NCBI GenBank assembly: GCA_016791105.1 | Contig: JAEUNM010000085.1 | Coordinates: 143,159-207,158 of the forward strand | DNA from: Rhodocyclaceae bacterium | Lineage (GTDB): Bacteria; Pseudomonadota; Gammaproteobacteria; Burkholderiales; Rhodocyclaceae | DNA: 64,000 nucleotides | Reading direction: 5' to 3' | Shown: positions 1-8,569 of the stretch, one piece after another | How positions within the stretch are numbered: the stretch's first letter is position 1 | How the letters are laid out: the number at the start of each line of letters is the position of its first letter | Notes under the pieces: generated by a model | Told to the model about the DNA's origin: nothing | Databases searched by the model: none | The model's input: the letters and a program-made list of their open reading frames with translations, nothing else | Program-made: the position numbers and the translations under genes

Positions 1-94
1 GGGCGAGTACACGCTCACGATGCAGTTCGCCGACGGTCTGCATAAGTCTTACGGGCCGCCCATGAGTCAAACGATACGTGTCACGGTCAAATAA
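1..94 (+). CDS. DUF4399-like protein, C-terminal fragment
   Basis: Only the last 30 codons lie in the window. They are open from the first base and end at a TAA at 92-94. The tail (GEYTL, QFADG, H-x-SYGPP, then a beta strand to the stop) resembles the C-terminus of DUF4399 proteins, small periplasmic beta-sandwich proteins of unknown function. This assignment is from memory of the family pattern over a short stretch. The 122 bases up to the folB stop hold nothing recognisable. Confidence 0.55.
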   Translation, partial: GEYTLTMQFADGLHKSYGPPMSQTIRVTVK

Positions 95-216
95 GCGCCT
101 CCAACACCGGCATTGGGACGCAGGCTGAATACCTGCGCCGCCACGCCGTACCGGCAGCGTGCGGCCCGGGCGTGAAGCAAGGCGCGCGCCCTTCGCGGTC
201 GCGCTTGCGCCCTATC

Positions 217-600
217 CTAGCGTGGATCCGGCAAATCCAGTGGTGACAAACCTGCGCGAGCGCGGGCAATGCTCACCCCTACCCGCTTCACGCCGGGCAT
301 CACGCCCACCTTGGCGATCGAAATTTTGACCCACGGTGCGCCGAAGTCATCGAGCATCAGTCCGATCACGAACTCGCCCAAGGTTTCGAGCAGATTGAAA
401 TGGCGCCGCCCAAGCTCATCGCGTATGCGCTCGATCACGTCGGCATAGCTGATGGTGGCATCGATGTCGTCGGTGCGCGCGGCGTCGTCTGGCACGCCGA
501 AGGTCATGCTGATTTCCAGCGTCTGCGCCCCGGCGCGCTCGCGCGGGTAGATGCCGACCCGCGCATCGACCCGCATATCCTCGATGAAAATGAAGTCCAT
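217..600 (-). CDS. folB: Dihydroneopterin aldolase FolB
   Basis: A 127-aa protein of normal family length. FolB cleaves 7,8-dihydroneopterin to 6-hydroxymethyl-dihydropterin plus glycolaldehyde in cytosolic folate synthesis. Seen here: the N-terminal strand FIEDMRVDARVGIYPRER, which carries the V-G-x-Y-x-x-E-R-x signature, the mid segment TISYADVIERI, and the conserved LLETLGE helix near residue 70. It is divergent from plsY with 53 bp between the two starts. The folB/plsY divergence is common in betaproteobacteria. The start is an ATG that fits the family N-terminus. Confidence 0.93.
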   Translation of the reverse strand: MDFIFIEDMRVDARVGIYPRERAGAQTLEISMTFGVPDDAARTDDIDATISYADVIERIRDELGRRHFNLLETLGEFVIGLMLDDFGAPWVKISIAKVGVMPGVKRVGVSIARARAGLSPLDLPDPR

Positions 601-653
601 GGCGCCTTTTTGACTACAATTCCTGCCGATTCTAACTGCGCTGCCGCCACCAA

Positions 654-1274
654 GTGAGTTTTCTGATCTGCGCCCTCATCGGCTACGCTCTGGGTTGCCT
701 GCCCTTCGCCGTCATCGTATCGCGCGTCATGGGCCTGCAGGACCCGCGCCAATACGGATCCGGCAATCCCGGTGCAACCAACGTGTTGCGCTCAGGCAAC
801 AAGCGCGCAGCACTATTCACGCTGGCGGGGGACGCCTTGAAGGGCGTGACTGCGGTTATTGTTGTGCGCTATTTCGCCGGGGCGATCGGCCTAAACGCGG
901 CGGAACCCGATACCGGCGCCCTGCTGGCCGGGTTCGCGGCTTTCGTCGGTCACGTATTTCCGATCACGCTGGGATTCAAAGGTGGAAAAGGCGTCGCAAC
1001 GGCCGCTGGGGTGCTGCTGTCAGCCACGCCCGTGGTGGGGCTGATCGTACTCAGCGTATGGCTGGGGGTCGCGATCCTCACGCGCTATTCCTCGCTGGCG
1101 GCCATTTGCGCAGCCCTTGCGGCGCCCATCGCAGGCGGCTGGCTGCTGGCGAACGTGCAGGCAGTCGCCCTGCTGGCCACCATGAGCGCGCTGTTGATCT
1201 GGCGTCATAAAGACAACATACGCCGCCTGCTGGCAGGCGCCGAAAGCCGTATTGGTCAGAAAAAGAAGACGTAA
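654..1274 (+). CDS. plsY: Glycerol-3-phosphate acyltransferase PlsY
   Basis: A 206-aa inner-membrane enzyme that transfers the acyl group from acyl-phosphate to glycerol-3-phosphate, the first step of phospholipid synthesis. The sequence shows several hydrophobic segments and the three family loops: GSGNPGATNVLR near residue 36, KGG(V/I)A in FKGGKGVATAAG near 105, and a late hydrophobic segment followed by the basic RHKDNIRRL motif. It starts with GTG at 654. No in-frame ATG gives a better N-terminus, because the first membrane helix begins at residue 2. The basic tail QKKKT is typical. Confidence 0.95.
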   Translation: MSFLICALIGYALGCLPFAVIVSRVMGLQDPRQYGSGNPGATNVLRSGNKRAALFTLAGDALKGVTAVIVVRYFAGAIGLNAAEPDTGALLAGFAAFVGHVFPITLGFKGGKGVATAAGVLLSATPVVGLIVLSVWLGVAILTRYSSLAAICAALAAPIAGGWLLANVQAVALLATMSALLIWRHKDNIRRLLAGAESRIGQKKKT

Positions 1275-1280
1275 CTCGTC

Positions 1281-2303
1281 CTAGCCGGGCGGCACGAGAT
1301 TCGCCAGGGGCCAGCGCGGAAACACGCGGAAAGCGGCAGGCAGAGCCTTGGCGCCCCGCCCCGCCTGCAGGCGCTGCGCGCAGGCGAAGGCGATCATCGC
1401 GCCATTGTCGGTGCATAAATCGAGCGGCGGGTAGAACGCCTGCGCGCCCATGCGCGCGCAGGCCGCATCCAGACGTTCGCGCAGGCGCTGATTCGCGCCG
1501 ACGCCCCCGGCCACAACCAATTCGCCCAAGCCGGCCTGCCTGAGCGCGCCACAGGCCTTTGCAACCAGCACATCCACCACCGCCTCCTGGAATTCCGCCG
1601 CCAGATCGGCCGCGTCGCCACCATCGAGGCCACGCGCAACTTGCGTCAGTACCGCCGTCTTGAGGCCGGAAAAGCTGAAATCGAGGTCACCGGAATGCAG
1701 CATGGGGCGCGGCAAACGATAGCGGCCCGGGCGCCCCGATTGCGCGAGGCGCGCGAGCTGCGGCCCGCCCGGATAGGGCAGCCCCATGACTTTGGCCGTC
1801 TTGTCGAACGCCTCGCCGGCCGCGTCATCAACCGTTTCGCCCAGCAAGCGGTAGCGGCCAACGCCGGCCACCGCCATCAGTTGCGTGTGCCCGCCCGATA
1901 CCAGCAAGGCGACGAATGGAAAGCACGGCGCCGGATCGGCCAACAGCGGCGACAGCAAATGCCCTTCCAGATGATGAATCGGACAAGCCGGCCGGCCCAG
2001 CGCCAGCGCCAGCGCCTCCGCAAAGGCAGCACCGACCAGCAGCGCACCGGCCAGACCAGGCCCGGCCGTATAGCCGACGGCATCGATCGCGCTCGGCTCG
2101 ACCTGCGCCCGCTGCAGGACATCGCGGTAAAGCGGCACGATGCGCCGTATGTGGTCGCGCGAGGCCAGTTCCGGCACCACGCCACCGTAAGCCTGATGCA
2201 GATCGATCTGGCTGTGCAGCGCGTGCGCGAGCAGCCCGCGCGCCGTATCGAACAAAGCGACGCCGGTTTCGTCGCAGGAAGATTCTATGCCCAGCACCAG
2301 CAT
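1281..2303 (-). CDS. tsaD: tRNA threonylcarbamoyladenosine transferase TsaD
   Basis: A 340-aa protein of usual length. With TsaB and TsaE it transfers the threonylcarbamoyl group to A37 of tRNAs reading ANN codons. Seen here: the N-terminal ASKHA fold signature [13 protein letters not shown], the metal-binding histidines in [13 protein letters not shown] near residue 108, [19 protein letters not shown], and [10 protein letters not shown]. The C-terminal [13 protein letters not shown] and [10 protein letters not shown] are also intact. It is convergent with plsY, with only 6 bp between the stops, and divergent from rpsU. The tsaD/rpsU divergence is a widely conserved arrangement. Confidence 0.96.
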   Translation of the reverse strand: MLVLGIESSCDETGVALFDTARGLLAHALHSQIDLHQAYGGVVPELASRDHIRRIVPLYRDVLQRAQVEPSAIDAVGYTAGPGLAGALLVGAAFAEALALALGRPACPIHHLEGHLLSPLLADPAPCFPFVALLVSGGHTQLMAVAGVGRYRLLGETVDDAAGEAFDKTAKVMGLPYPGGPQLARLAQSGRPGRYRLPRPMLHSGDLDFSFSGLKTAVLTQVARGLDGGDAADLAAEFQEAVVDVLVAKACGALRQAGLGELVVAGGVGANQRLRERLDAACARMGAQAFYPPLDLCTDNGAMIAFACAQRLQAGRGAKALPAAFRVFPRWPLANLVPPG

Positions 2304-2322
2304 GGGAAAATTCGCGCAGCAG

Positions 2323-2352
2323 TTGCGCGCTCAACAGGTCAAGGGCTATAAT
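2323..2352 (+). promoter_or_regulatory. Promoter of the rpsU-yqeY-dnaG-rpoD operon
   Basis: A perfect TATAAT (2347-2352) sits 18 bp after TTGCGC (2323-2328), 37 bp before the rpsU ATG. The spacing and position fit a sigma-70 promoter for the macromolecular synthesis operon. It overlaps the start region of divergent tsaD. Confidence 0.6.
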
Positions 2353-2389
2353 TCTGCCCTTTGTTTTGCCGACCGTACAGGATCCACCC

Positions 2390-2602
2390 ATGCCGGGTAT
2401 ACGCGTTAAAGAAAACGAGCCGTTCGAAGTTGCCATTCGCCGCTTCAAGCGCACCATCGAAAAAGCCGGGATACTTACCGAACTTCGCGCGCGCGAGTTC
2501 TACGAGAAGCCCACCGCAGAGCGCAAGCGCAAACTCGCAGCTGCCGTGAAGCGCCATCACAAGCGCCTGCGCAGCCAGATGCTGCCGCCCAAGATGTACT
2601 GA
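2390..2602 (+). CDS. rpsU: 30S ribosomal protein S21
   Basis: A 70-aa, strongly basic protein. It starts [20 protein letters not shown] and ends with the [14 protein letters not shown] tail typical of proteobacterial S21. S21 joins the 30S subunit late and helps mRNA selection. The ATG at 2390 gives the exact family N-terminus. A longer in-frame opening upstream is a read-through of the tsaD antisense strand and is not used. It is the first gene of the macromolecular synthesis operon with yqeY, dnaG and rpoD. Confidence 0.97.
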   Translation: MPGIRVKENEPFEVAIRRFKRTIEKAGILTELRAREFYEKPTAERKRKLAAAVKRHHKRLRSQMLPPKMY

Positions 2603-2706
2603 AGGTCGACGCGGCGCGCAGCCGCCGCGGCTCCATTCCAGGCACAGCCGTACAAGCCGGGAACGCTGCAAGCGGGCTCGGCTTTCGGTGTTGGAAACAT
2701 TCGGCA

Positions 2707-3153
2707 ATGTCACTCAAACAGCGCATCACCGACGACATGAAGGCCGCCATGAAGGCACGCGAAACTGCGCGCCTGGGGGCGATACGCCTGTTGCTCGCGG
2801 CCATGAAGCAGCGCGAGGTGGATGAGCGCGTCGAACTGGACGACGCAGCCGTACTGGCCATCATCGACAAAATGCTGAAACAGCGCCGCGATTCCATCGC
2901 CCAGTACGACTCCGCCGGCCGCAAGGATTTGGCCGATGCGGAGCGCTTCGAACTGAGCGTATTGAGTGCTTACATGCCGCAGCAACTGTCGGCTGCGGAA
3001 ATCGAAGCGGCGGTCGTCGCGGCAATCGCGGAAAGCGGTGCCGCCGGGCCCGCCGACATGCGCAAGGTAATGGAAATTCTGAAGCCGCGCGTGGCCGGTC
3101 GCGCCGACATGGGGAAAGTTTCGGCGCTCGTCAAGGCGCGCCTGACTGCCTAG
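2707..3153 (+). CDS. GatB/YqeY domain protein
   Basis: A 148-aa protein that matches the YqeY family: SLKQRITDDMKAAMKARE at the N-terminus, LGAIRLLLAAMKQREVDE, then an alpha-helical C-terminal tail domain (PADMRKVMEILKPRVAGRADMGKVSALVKARL) like the one attached to GatB in amidotransferases. Its exact role is not established. The C-terminal domain of GatB binds tRNA, so a tRNA-related function is usually inferred. The position between rpsU and dnaG is conserved in betaproteobacteria, and it is probably co-transcribed with them. Confidence 0.9.
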   Translation: MSLKQRITDDMKAAMKARETARLGAIRLLLAAMKQREVDERVELDDAAVLAIIDKMLKQRRDSIAQYDSAGRKDLADAERFELSVLSAYMPQQLSAAEIEAAVVAAIAESGAAGPADMRKVMEILKPRVAGRADMGKVSALVKARLTA

Positions 3154-3228
3154 GCAGGCGGCTCGACACGCCGGAAAATTTGCGCCCCTGCACCAGCACG
3201 GGCGCCAGCGGGTGGCAGGCGTGGGTTC

Positions 3229-4992
3229 GTGATTCCCGAATCATTCATACAGGATTTGCTCGCACGGGTCGACATCGTCGACGTGATCGAGCGCCACCTG
3301 CGGCTCAAGAAAGGCGGCGCCAATTATCTGGCTTGCTGCCCGTTCCACAACGAAAAAACCCCCTCCTTCACGGTCAGCCCGAGCAAACAGTTTTTTCATT
3401 GTTTTGGTTGTGGCGCGCACGGCAGCGCCATCGGCTTCGTCATGGAATATCTGGGTTTGAACTTCCCGGATGCAGTCGAGGATTTGGCCCGCTTTGCCGG
3501 GCTTAGCGTGCCGCGCGAACAAAATCCCGAAGCCGCGGCGCGCCACGCGCGCAGCATGGCGCTGGGCGAAATCATGTTGCGTGCCGCGCGCTTTTACTAC
3601 GAACAACTCAAATCCAGCACCAAAGCCATCGACTATCTCAAAAACCGCGGACTGACCGGCGAAGTCGCCAAACGCTACATGCTCGGCTATGCGCCGGACG
3701 ACTGGACCGCCCTGCGCGCGGAATTCCCCGACTACGCCGCTTCGGCACAACTGGTCGAGTGCGGCATGGTTATCGATGATGACAACGGCCGCCGCCGCGA
3801 CCGCTTTCGCGACCGCGTAATGTTTCCTATTCTGGATGGACGCGGCCAGGTAATCGGCTTTGGCGGTCGCGTGCTGGGCGCGGGGGAACCGAAATACCTC
3901 AACTCCCCGGAAACCCCCCTATTCGAGAAAGGCCGCGAACTGTACGGCTTGTTTCAGGCCAGACAGGCCATACGTGAAGCGGATTGCGTCATCGTTACCG
4001 AAGGTTATATGGACGTCATCGCGCTCGCCCAGCACGGCATCGCGCATGCCGTGGCTGCTTTGGGCACCGCCACCACGCCCATGCACGTACAGAAGCTTTT
4101 GCGCGCTTCCGAGCGCGTCGTGTACTGTTTCGACGGCGACAAAGCCGGGCGAAAAGCCGCCTGGCGCGCGCTCGAAGCCAGTCTGGAACAGGTGGAAGAC
4201 GGCAATCGCCTGAGCTTTCTGTTCCTGCCGCCGGAACACGACCCCGACAGCTACGTCCGCGCCCACGGCGCCGACGCCTTCCTGCAGGCGGTGGCGAACG
4301 CCAAACCGCTGTCGGACTACCTGCTGCAGGAACTGACCGAGCGCCACGGCACAGGCAGCGCGGAATCACGCGCAGCACTGGTCGCCGCCGCGGGCGAACT
4401 GCTCAAGCGCCTCAACGCGCCGCTACTGCGCATGCAGATGTTGCACCAGCTCGCACAAATGACCGGTCTCGCGGCGCAGGAAATCGAACAGGCCTGCCAG
4501 TTGCCGGCGCTGGCGGCACGGCCGGCCGAAGCACCGCGGCGCGCACCGCGGCGCAAACCGCCCTCAGCCGAGCGCAAATTGCTCGGCATCATCCTCAAGC
4601 ACCCCACCTGGGCGGCTCGGCTGCCGCCTGATCTGCCGCCCGGCGACAGCGACGAATGGCAAGCCGTTGCGGCCATCGCCAACCTGATCGACCACGGCGA
4701 ACTTCCCGCCGGCGGGTTCGGCGCTCTGGTCGAAGCTCTGCGCGACACGCCGCATCAGGCAGTGGTTTCCGCACTGGGCGGAGAACTGTTGCTGGACAAC
4801 GCGGACGAAGCAGACATGGAACAGGAATTTGACGACACGCTCGAATTCCTGCGCGCACGGCTGGTTACGCGTGAAATCGAGCGCTACATCAACATATCGC
4901 GCGAGCGCCGACTGGACGGTGAAGAACAGCGCGAATTCAGCCGATTGCTGGCGGAAAAGCAGAAAAGCGGCCATTCGAAGCAAAGCCACTAG
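3229..4992 (+). CDS. dnaG: DNA primase DnaG
   Basis: A 587-aa primase that makes the RNA primers for replication at the fork with DnaB. The N-terminal CHC2 zinc ribbon has C37-x2-H40 and C58-x2-C61. The catalytic core holds the RNAP-basic motif (GFGGRVLG near 210), the Toprim glutamate motif VTEGYMDVIAL near 260, and the acidic YCFDGDKAGRKAA near 300. The C-terminal DnaB-binding helical domain runs from about 450 to the end. The start is GTG at 3229, because the family N-terminus IPxxFIQDLLxRVDIVDVI follows directly. It lies between yqeY and rpoD in the usual operon order. Confidence 0.97.
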   Translation: MIPESFIQDLLARVDIVDVIERHLRLKKGGANYLACCPFHNEKTPSFTVSPSKQFFHCFGCGAHGSAIGFVMEYLGLNFPDAVEDLARFAGLSVPREQNPEAAARHARSMALGEIMLRAARFYYEQLKSSTKAIDYLKNRGLTGEVAKRYMLGYAPDDWTALRAEFPDYAASAQLVECGMVIDDDNGRRRDRFRDRVMFPILDGRGQVIGFGGRVLGAGEPKYLNSPETPLFEKGRELYGLFQARQAIREADCVIVTEGYMDVIALAQHGIAHAVAALGTATTPMHVQKLLRASERVVYCFDGDKAGRKAAWRALEASLEQVEDGNRLSFLFLPPEHDPDSYVRAHGADAFLQAVANAKPLSDYLLQELTERHGTGSAESRAALVAAAGELLKRLNAPLLRMQMLHQLAQMTGLAAQEIEQACQLPALAARPAEAPRRAPRRKPPSAERKLLGIILKHPTWAARLPPDLPPGDSDEWQAVAAIANLIDHGELPAGGFGALVEALRDTPHQAVVSALGGELLLDNADEADMEQEFDDTLEFLRARLVTREIERYINISRERRLDGEEQREFSRLLAEKQKSGHSKQSH

Positions 4993-5049
4993 CAGCATGC
5001 TAGAATATTAGGTTTTTTGAATAATACACCGGGTCAGACCGAGGATCGC

Positions 5050-7044
5050 ATGGCAAAGGAAAAAGCGAAGGACAAACAGGCACATCCGCGAGAAGCGGCC
5101 GGTGGTGCCAAGCCCCCCAAAGCGCCGCGCATGAGCAAGGAAGCCGCGCGCGCCAAAGAGGCGGCACGCCTTGCGGCGATCACCGAAGCGGCCAGCCCGC
5201 AGGATGCGGATCAACGCCGCCTGCGGCTCAAGAACCTCATCACGCTCGGCAAGGAGCGCGGCTTCCTCACCTACGCGGAAGTCAATGACCACCTGCCGGA
5301 CGACATGGTCGATGCGGAGCAGATCGAAAGCATCATCAGCACCTTCAACGACATGGGCATACGCGTGTTCGACGAGGCGCCGGATGCGGAAACCCTGCTG
5401 CTGAACGAACAGAACACGCCCGTCGTCGACGACTCCGAAGTCGAGGAAGAAGCCGAGCAGGCGTTATCCACGGTCGAATCCGAATTCGGCCGCACCACCG
5501 ACCCGGTACGCATGTACATGCGCGAAATGGGTTCGGTCGAACTGCTCACGCGCGAGGGCGAAATCGAAATCGCCAAGCGCATCGAAGACGGCCTGCGCCA
5601 CATGATTCAGGCCATTTCCGCCTGCCCCTCGACCATTGCCGAAATTCTCGACATGGCTGAGCGCGTCGCGCGCGAAGAAATGCGCATAGACGAAATGGTG
5701 GACGGCGTCATCGATCCGAATGCCGCCGCCAGCCTGGAAGAAATGCCCGAAGCCGAAGAAATGGCCGCGGTGGAAGAAGACGAGGCTGACGAGGCGGATA
5801 GCGGCGGCGCCATGTCCGCCTCCTTGCTGCAGTTGAAGGCCGACGCGCAATCGCGCATCGATCAGATTCGCGACCTCTACATGCGCATGCAGGAATTGCT
5901 GCGCACCGAAGGTTCGCAGGACAAAACTTACGTAGCCAATCAGCACGAACTGTCCGATGTGCTCATGCAGTTGCGCTTTACCGCCCGCGTGATCGAAAAG
6001 CTGTGCGACGAAGTACGCAGCATGGTCGATTCGGTGCGCAAGCACGAACGCAAAATTCTGGACCTGTGCGTAGACAAGGCCGGCATGCCGCGCCCGCATT
6101 TCATCAAGGTATTTCCGGGCAACGAAACCAACCTCGACTGGCTCAAGGGTGAAGTTGCGGCAGGCAAAGCCAATGGCGCACAACTGTTGCGCATTGCACC
6201 GGCCATCATCGAAGAACAGCAGAAGTTGAACGACATTCAGGCACGCATAGGCATACCGCTCAAGGAACTCAAGGACATCAACAAACAGATGTCCACCGGC
6301 GAAGCCAAAATGCGGCGCGCCAAGCGCGAAATGACCGAAGCCAACCTGCGGCTGGTCATTTCGATCGCCAAGAAGTACACCAACCGTGGCCTGCAGTTTC
6401 TCGACCTGATCCAGGAAGGCAACATCGGCCTCATGAAGGCGGTAGATAAATTCGAATACCGCCGCGGCTACAAATTTTCGACCTATGCCACCTGGTGGAT
6501 ACGCCAGGCCATTACGCGCTCCATTGCGGACCAGGCGCGCACCATACGCATTCCGGTGCATATGATCGAAACCATCAACAAGATGAACCGCATTTCGCGG
6601 CAAATCCTGCAGGAAACCGGGCTCGAACCCGATCCGGCGACGCTCGCCACGCGCATGGAAATGCCGGAAGAAAAAATCCGCAAAATCCTCAAAATCAGCA
6701 AAGAGCCGATTTCGATGGAAACCCCCATCGGCGACGACGACGACTCGCACCTGGGCGATTTCATCGAAGATACGGCCACGCTCGCGCCGGCCGACGCGGC
6801 TCTGTACGCCAGCCTGCGCGAAGTCACCAAAGAAGTGCTGGATTCGCTCACCCCGCGCGAAGCAAAGGTGCTGCGCATGCGCTTCGGCATCGAAATGAAT
6901 ACCGACCACACGCTGGAAGAAGTCGGCAAACAATTCGACGTGACGCGCGAACGCATCCGCCAGATCGAAGCCAAGGCGCTGCGCAAACTGCGCCATCCTT
7001 CGCGTTCGGAAAAATTGCGCAGCTTTCTCGACAGCGAAACCTGA
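5050..7044 (+). CDS. rpoD: RNA polymerase primary sigma factor RpoD (sigma-70)
   Basis: A 664-aa housekeeping sigma factor. Region 1.1 lies at about 55-135, region 1.2 at [11 protein letters not shown], followed by a long non-conserved insert with an acidic patch. Region 2 ([45 protein letters not shown]) binds the -10 element. Region 3 and region 4 follow ([20 protein letters not shown]), with region 4 contacting -35. The frame is open from a TTG at 5017. I prefer the ATG at 5050 because GAGG lies 5 nt upstream and the lysine-rich N-terminus is typical. It is the last gene of the operon, and a hairpin terminator follows. Confidence 0.95.
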   Translation: MAKEKAKDKQAHPREAAGGAKPPKAPRMSKEAARAKEAARLAAITEAASPQDADQRRLRLKNLITLGKERGFLTYAEVNDHLPDDMVDAEQIESIISTFNDMGIRVFDEAPDAETLLLNEQNTPVVDDSEVEEEAEQALSTVESEFGRTTDPVRMYMREMGSVELLTREGEIEIAKRIEDGLRHMIQAISACPSTIAEILDMAERVAREEMRIDEMVDGVIDPNAAASLEEMPEAEEMAAVEEDEADEADSGGAMSASLLQLKADAQSRIDQIRDLYMRMQELLRTEGSQDKTYVANQHELSDVLMQLRFTARVIEKLCDEVRSMVDSVRKHERKILDLCVDKAGMPRPHFIKVFPGNETNLDWLKGEVAAGKANGAQLLRIAPAIIEEQQKLNDIQARIGIPLKELKDINKQMSTGEAKMRRAKREMTEANLRLVISIAKKYTNRGLQFLDLIQEGNIGLMKAVDKFEYRRGYKFSTYATWWIRQAITRSIADQARTIRIPVHMIETINKMNRISRQILQETGLEPDPATLATRMEMPEEKIRKILKISKEPISMETPIGDDDDSHLGDFIEDTATLAPADAALYASLREVTKEVLDSLTPREAKVLRMRFGIEMNTDHTLEEVGKQFDVTRERIRQIEAKALRKLRHPSRSEKLRSFLDSET

Positions 7045-7068
7045 GATCCGCGCGTTCGCCGCTACACT

Positions 7069-7093
7069 TCAGGCCCGCCCCGAGCGGGCCTGA
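7069..7093 (+). terminator. Hairpin terminator after rpoD
   Basis: A perfect 10-bp stem (arms 7069-7078 and 7084-7093) with a 5-nt loop. It starts 24 bp after the rpoD stop and is followed by a short T-rich stretch (TCGTTTCC). It fits the end of the rpsU-rpoD operon, and dacB begins 17 bp later. Confidence 0.65.
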
Positions 7094-7110
7094 TCGTTTC
7101 CAGCCGCGCC

Positions 7111-8550
7111 ATGAAAGTCTTACCCCTGCCCGCCTTCAAGTATTTGTTTTACCTAGCGCTGTTCTGCATGCCGCTGGCACTGCACGCCGGCGCCTTACCT
7201 GCAGCGGTCGAACAGGCACTCGCTGCGGCTGAAATACCGCATTCCGCAGTGGCAATCCAGATCGAGCCGCTGCAAGGTGGCCGAGCGGTGCTCAGTTTCA
7301 ATGCCAAACAGCTCATGAACCCGGCCTCGGTCATGAAGCTGGTGACCACCTACGCTGCTTTGCAGCGCCTGGGCCCCACCTACACCTGGAACACATCGGC
7401 CTATGTCGACGCGCTGCCGCTGGATGGGGTGCTGGATGGCAATGTGTACCTGAGCGGTGGCGGCGACCCGAAACTGACGCTGGAAGCGTTCTGGCTGTTG
7501 CTACGCCAGTTGCGCCTGCATGGGGTGCGCGAAATTCGCGGCGATCTCGTGCTCGATCGCTCGCGTTACGCCCTGCCGACGCACGACCCGGCCGCATTCG
7601 ACGGCGCACCGCAGCGCCCCTATAACGTGGCGCCGGACCCGCTCCTGCTGTCCTATCAGGCGCTGCGCCTGCAATTCATGCCACAGGCGGACGGCAAACC
7701 CTTGGTCGTCGCAGACCCGCAGTTTCCGGCGCTGGAACTGGTCAATCTGCTCGAACCGAACGCCGCATCCCATGCCGCCTGCGGCGACTGGAAAGATACG
7801 GTGCGTGTCGATTTCGGCGGCGCGCCGCCCAATCTCACCGTCATGCTTACCGGCCGCTATCCCGCTGCCTGCGGCGAACAATCCTGGTTATTCGGACTAC
7901 CGGCCGGGGTCGATTACGTGGGCGGCGTGTTCCGGCAATACTGGACCGAAATGGGCGGCACACTGGCTGGCAGCACACGTAGCGGCGTACTCCCGCCTAC
8001 AGCCCGCCTGCTGGCGCGACAGGAATCGCCGCCGCTGGCGGAAGTCGTGCGCGACGTGAATAAATTCAGCAATAACGTGATGGCGCGCATGGTGTATCTG
8101 AGCCTGGGCGCCGAAGCCGGCGCGCGCCCGGTCCGCCTGGCCAACGCCGAAGCCGCAGTGCGGCAGTTCTGGGGCGGCCTGAGCTTGCCCGCGGCCGATC
8201 TGGTGCTGGAAAACGGCTCCGGCCTGTCGCGCCGCGAGCGTCTCACCGCCGCCAGCCTGAGCCGCATGCTGCAGCACGCATGGGCCAGCCCGCTCATGCC
8301 GGAATTTATCGCCAGCTTGCCCATCGCCGGCCTGGACGGAACGTTGAAGAAGCGCATGAACGCGCCCCCCATACAAGGCCAGGCGCATCTGAAAAGCGGC
8401 TCGCTGGACGGCGTACGCGCACTCGCCGGCTACGTGCAGGATGCACGCGGCACGCGCTACGCCCTGGTGATGTTCGTGAACCATGCGCACGCCGAGCGAT
8501 CCGGCCCGGCGCAGGAAGCACTGCTACGTTGGCTGATCGAGCGCGACTGA
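7111..8550 (+). CDS. dacB: D-alanyl-D-alanine carboxypeptidase/endopeptidase (PBP4, S13 family)
   Basis: A 479-aa periplasmic penicillin-binding protein that trims or cleaves peptidoglycan cross-links. It has a signal peptide (hydrophobic stretch to ALHAGA, about residue 27). The S13 active-site set is complete: S73-V-M-K76, SNN in KFSNNVMAR near 315, and KSG in HLKSGSLDGVR near 428. The inserted domain between SxxK and SxN gives the long PBP4-type length. It starts just after the rpoD terminator and is convergent with the following signalling gene. Confidence 0.93.
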   Translation: MKVLPLPAFKYLFYLALFCMPLALHAGALPAAVEQALAAAEIPHSAVAIQIEPLQGGRAVLSFNAKQLMNPASVMKLVTTYAALQRLGPTYTWNTSAYVDALPLDGVLDGNVYLSGGGDPKLTLEAFWLLLRQLRLHGVREIRGDLVLDRSRYALPTHDPAAFDGAPQRPYNVAPDPLLLSYQALRLQFMPQADGKPLVVADPQFPALELVNLLEPNAASHAACGDWKDTVRVDFGGAPPNLTVMLTGRYPAACGEQSWLFGLPAGVDYVGGVFRQYWTEMGGTLAGSTRSGVLPPTARLLARQESPPLAEVVRDVNKFSNNVMARMVYLSLGAEAGARPVRLANAEAAVRQFWGGLSLPAADLVLENGSGLSRRERLTAASLSRMLQHAWASPLMPEFIASLPIAGLDGTLKKRMNAPPIQGQAHLKSGSLDGVRALAGYVQDARGTRYALVMFVNHAHAERSGPAQEALLRWLIERD

Positions 8551-8569
8551 AGCGTCGCCGCCCGGCATT

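Noticed and set aside
5464..6996. A 510-codon antisense frame inside rpoD
   Set aside because: Shadow of rpoD codon usage, without any domain pattern.
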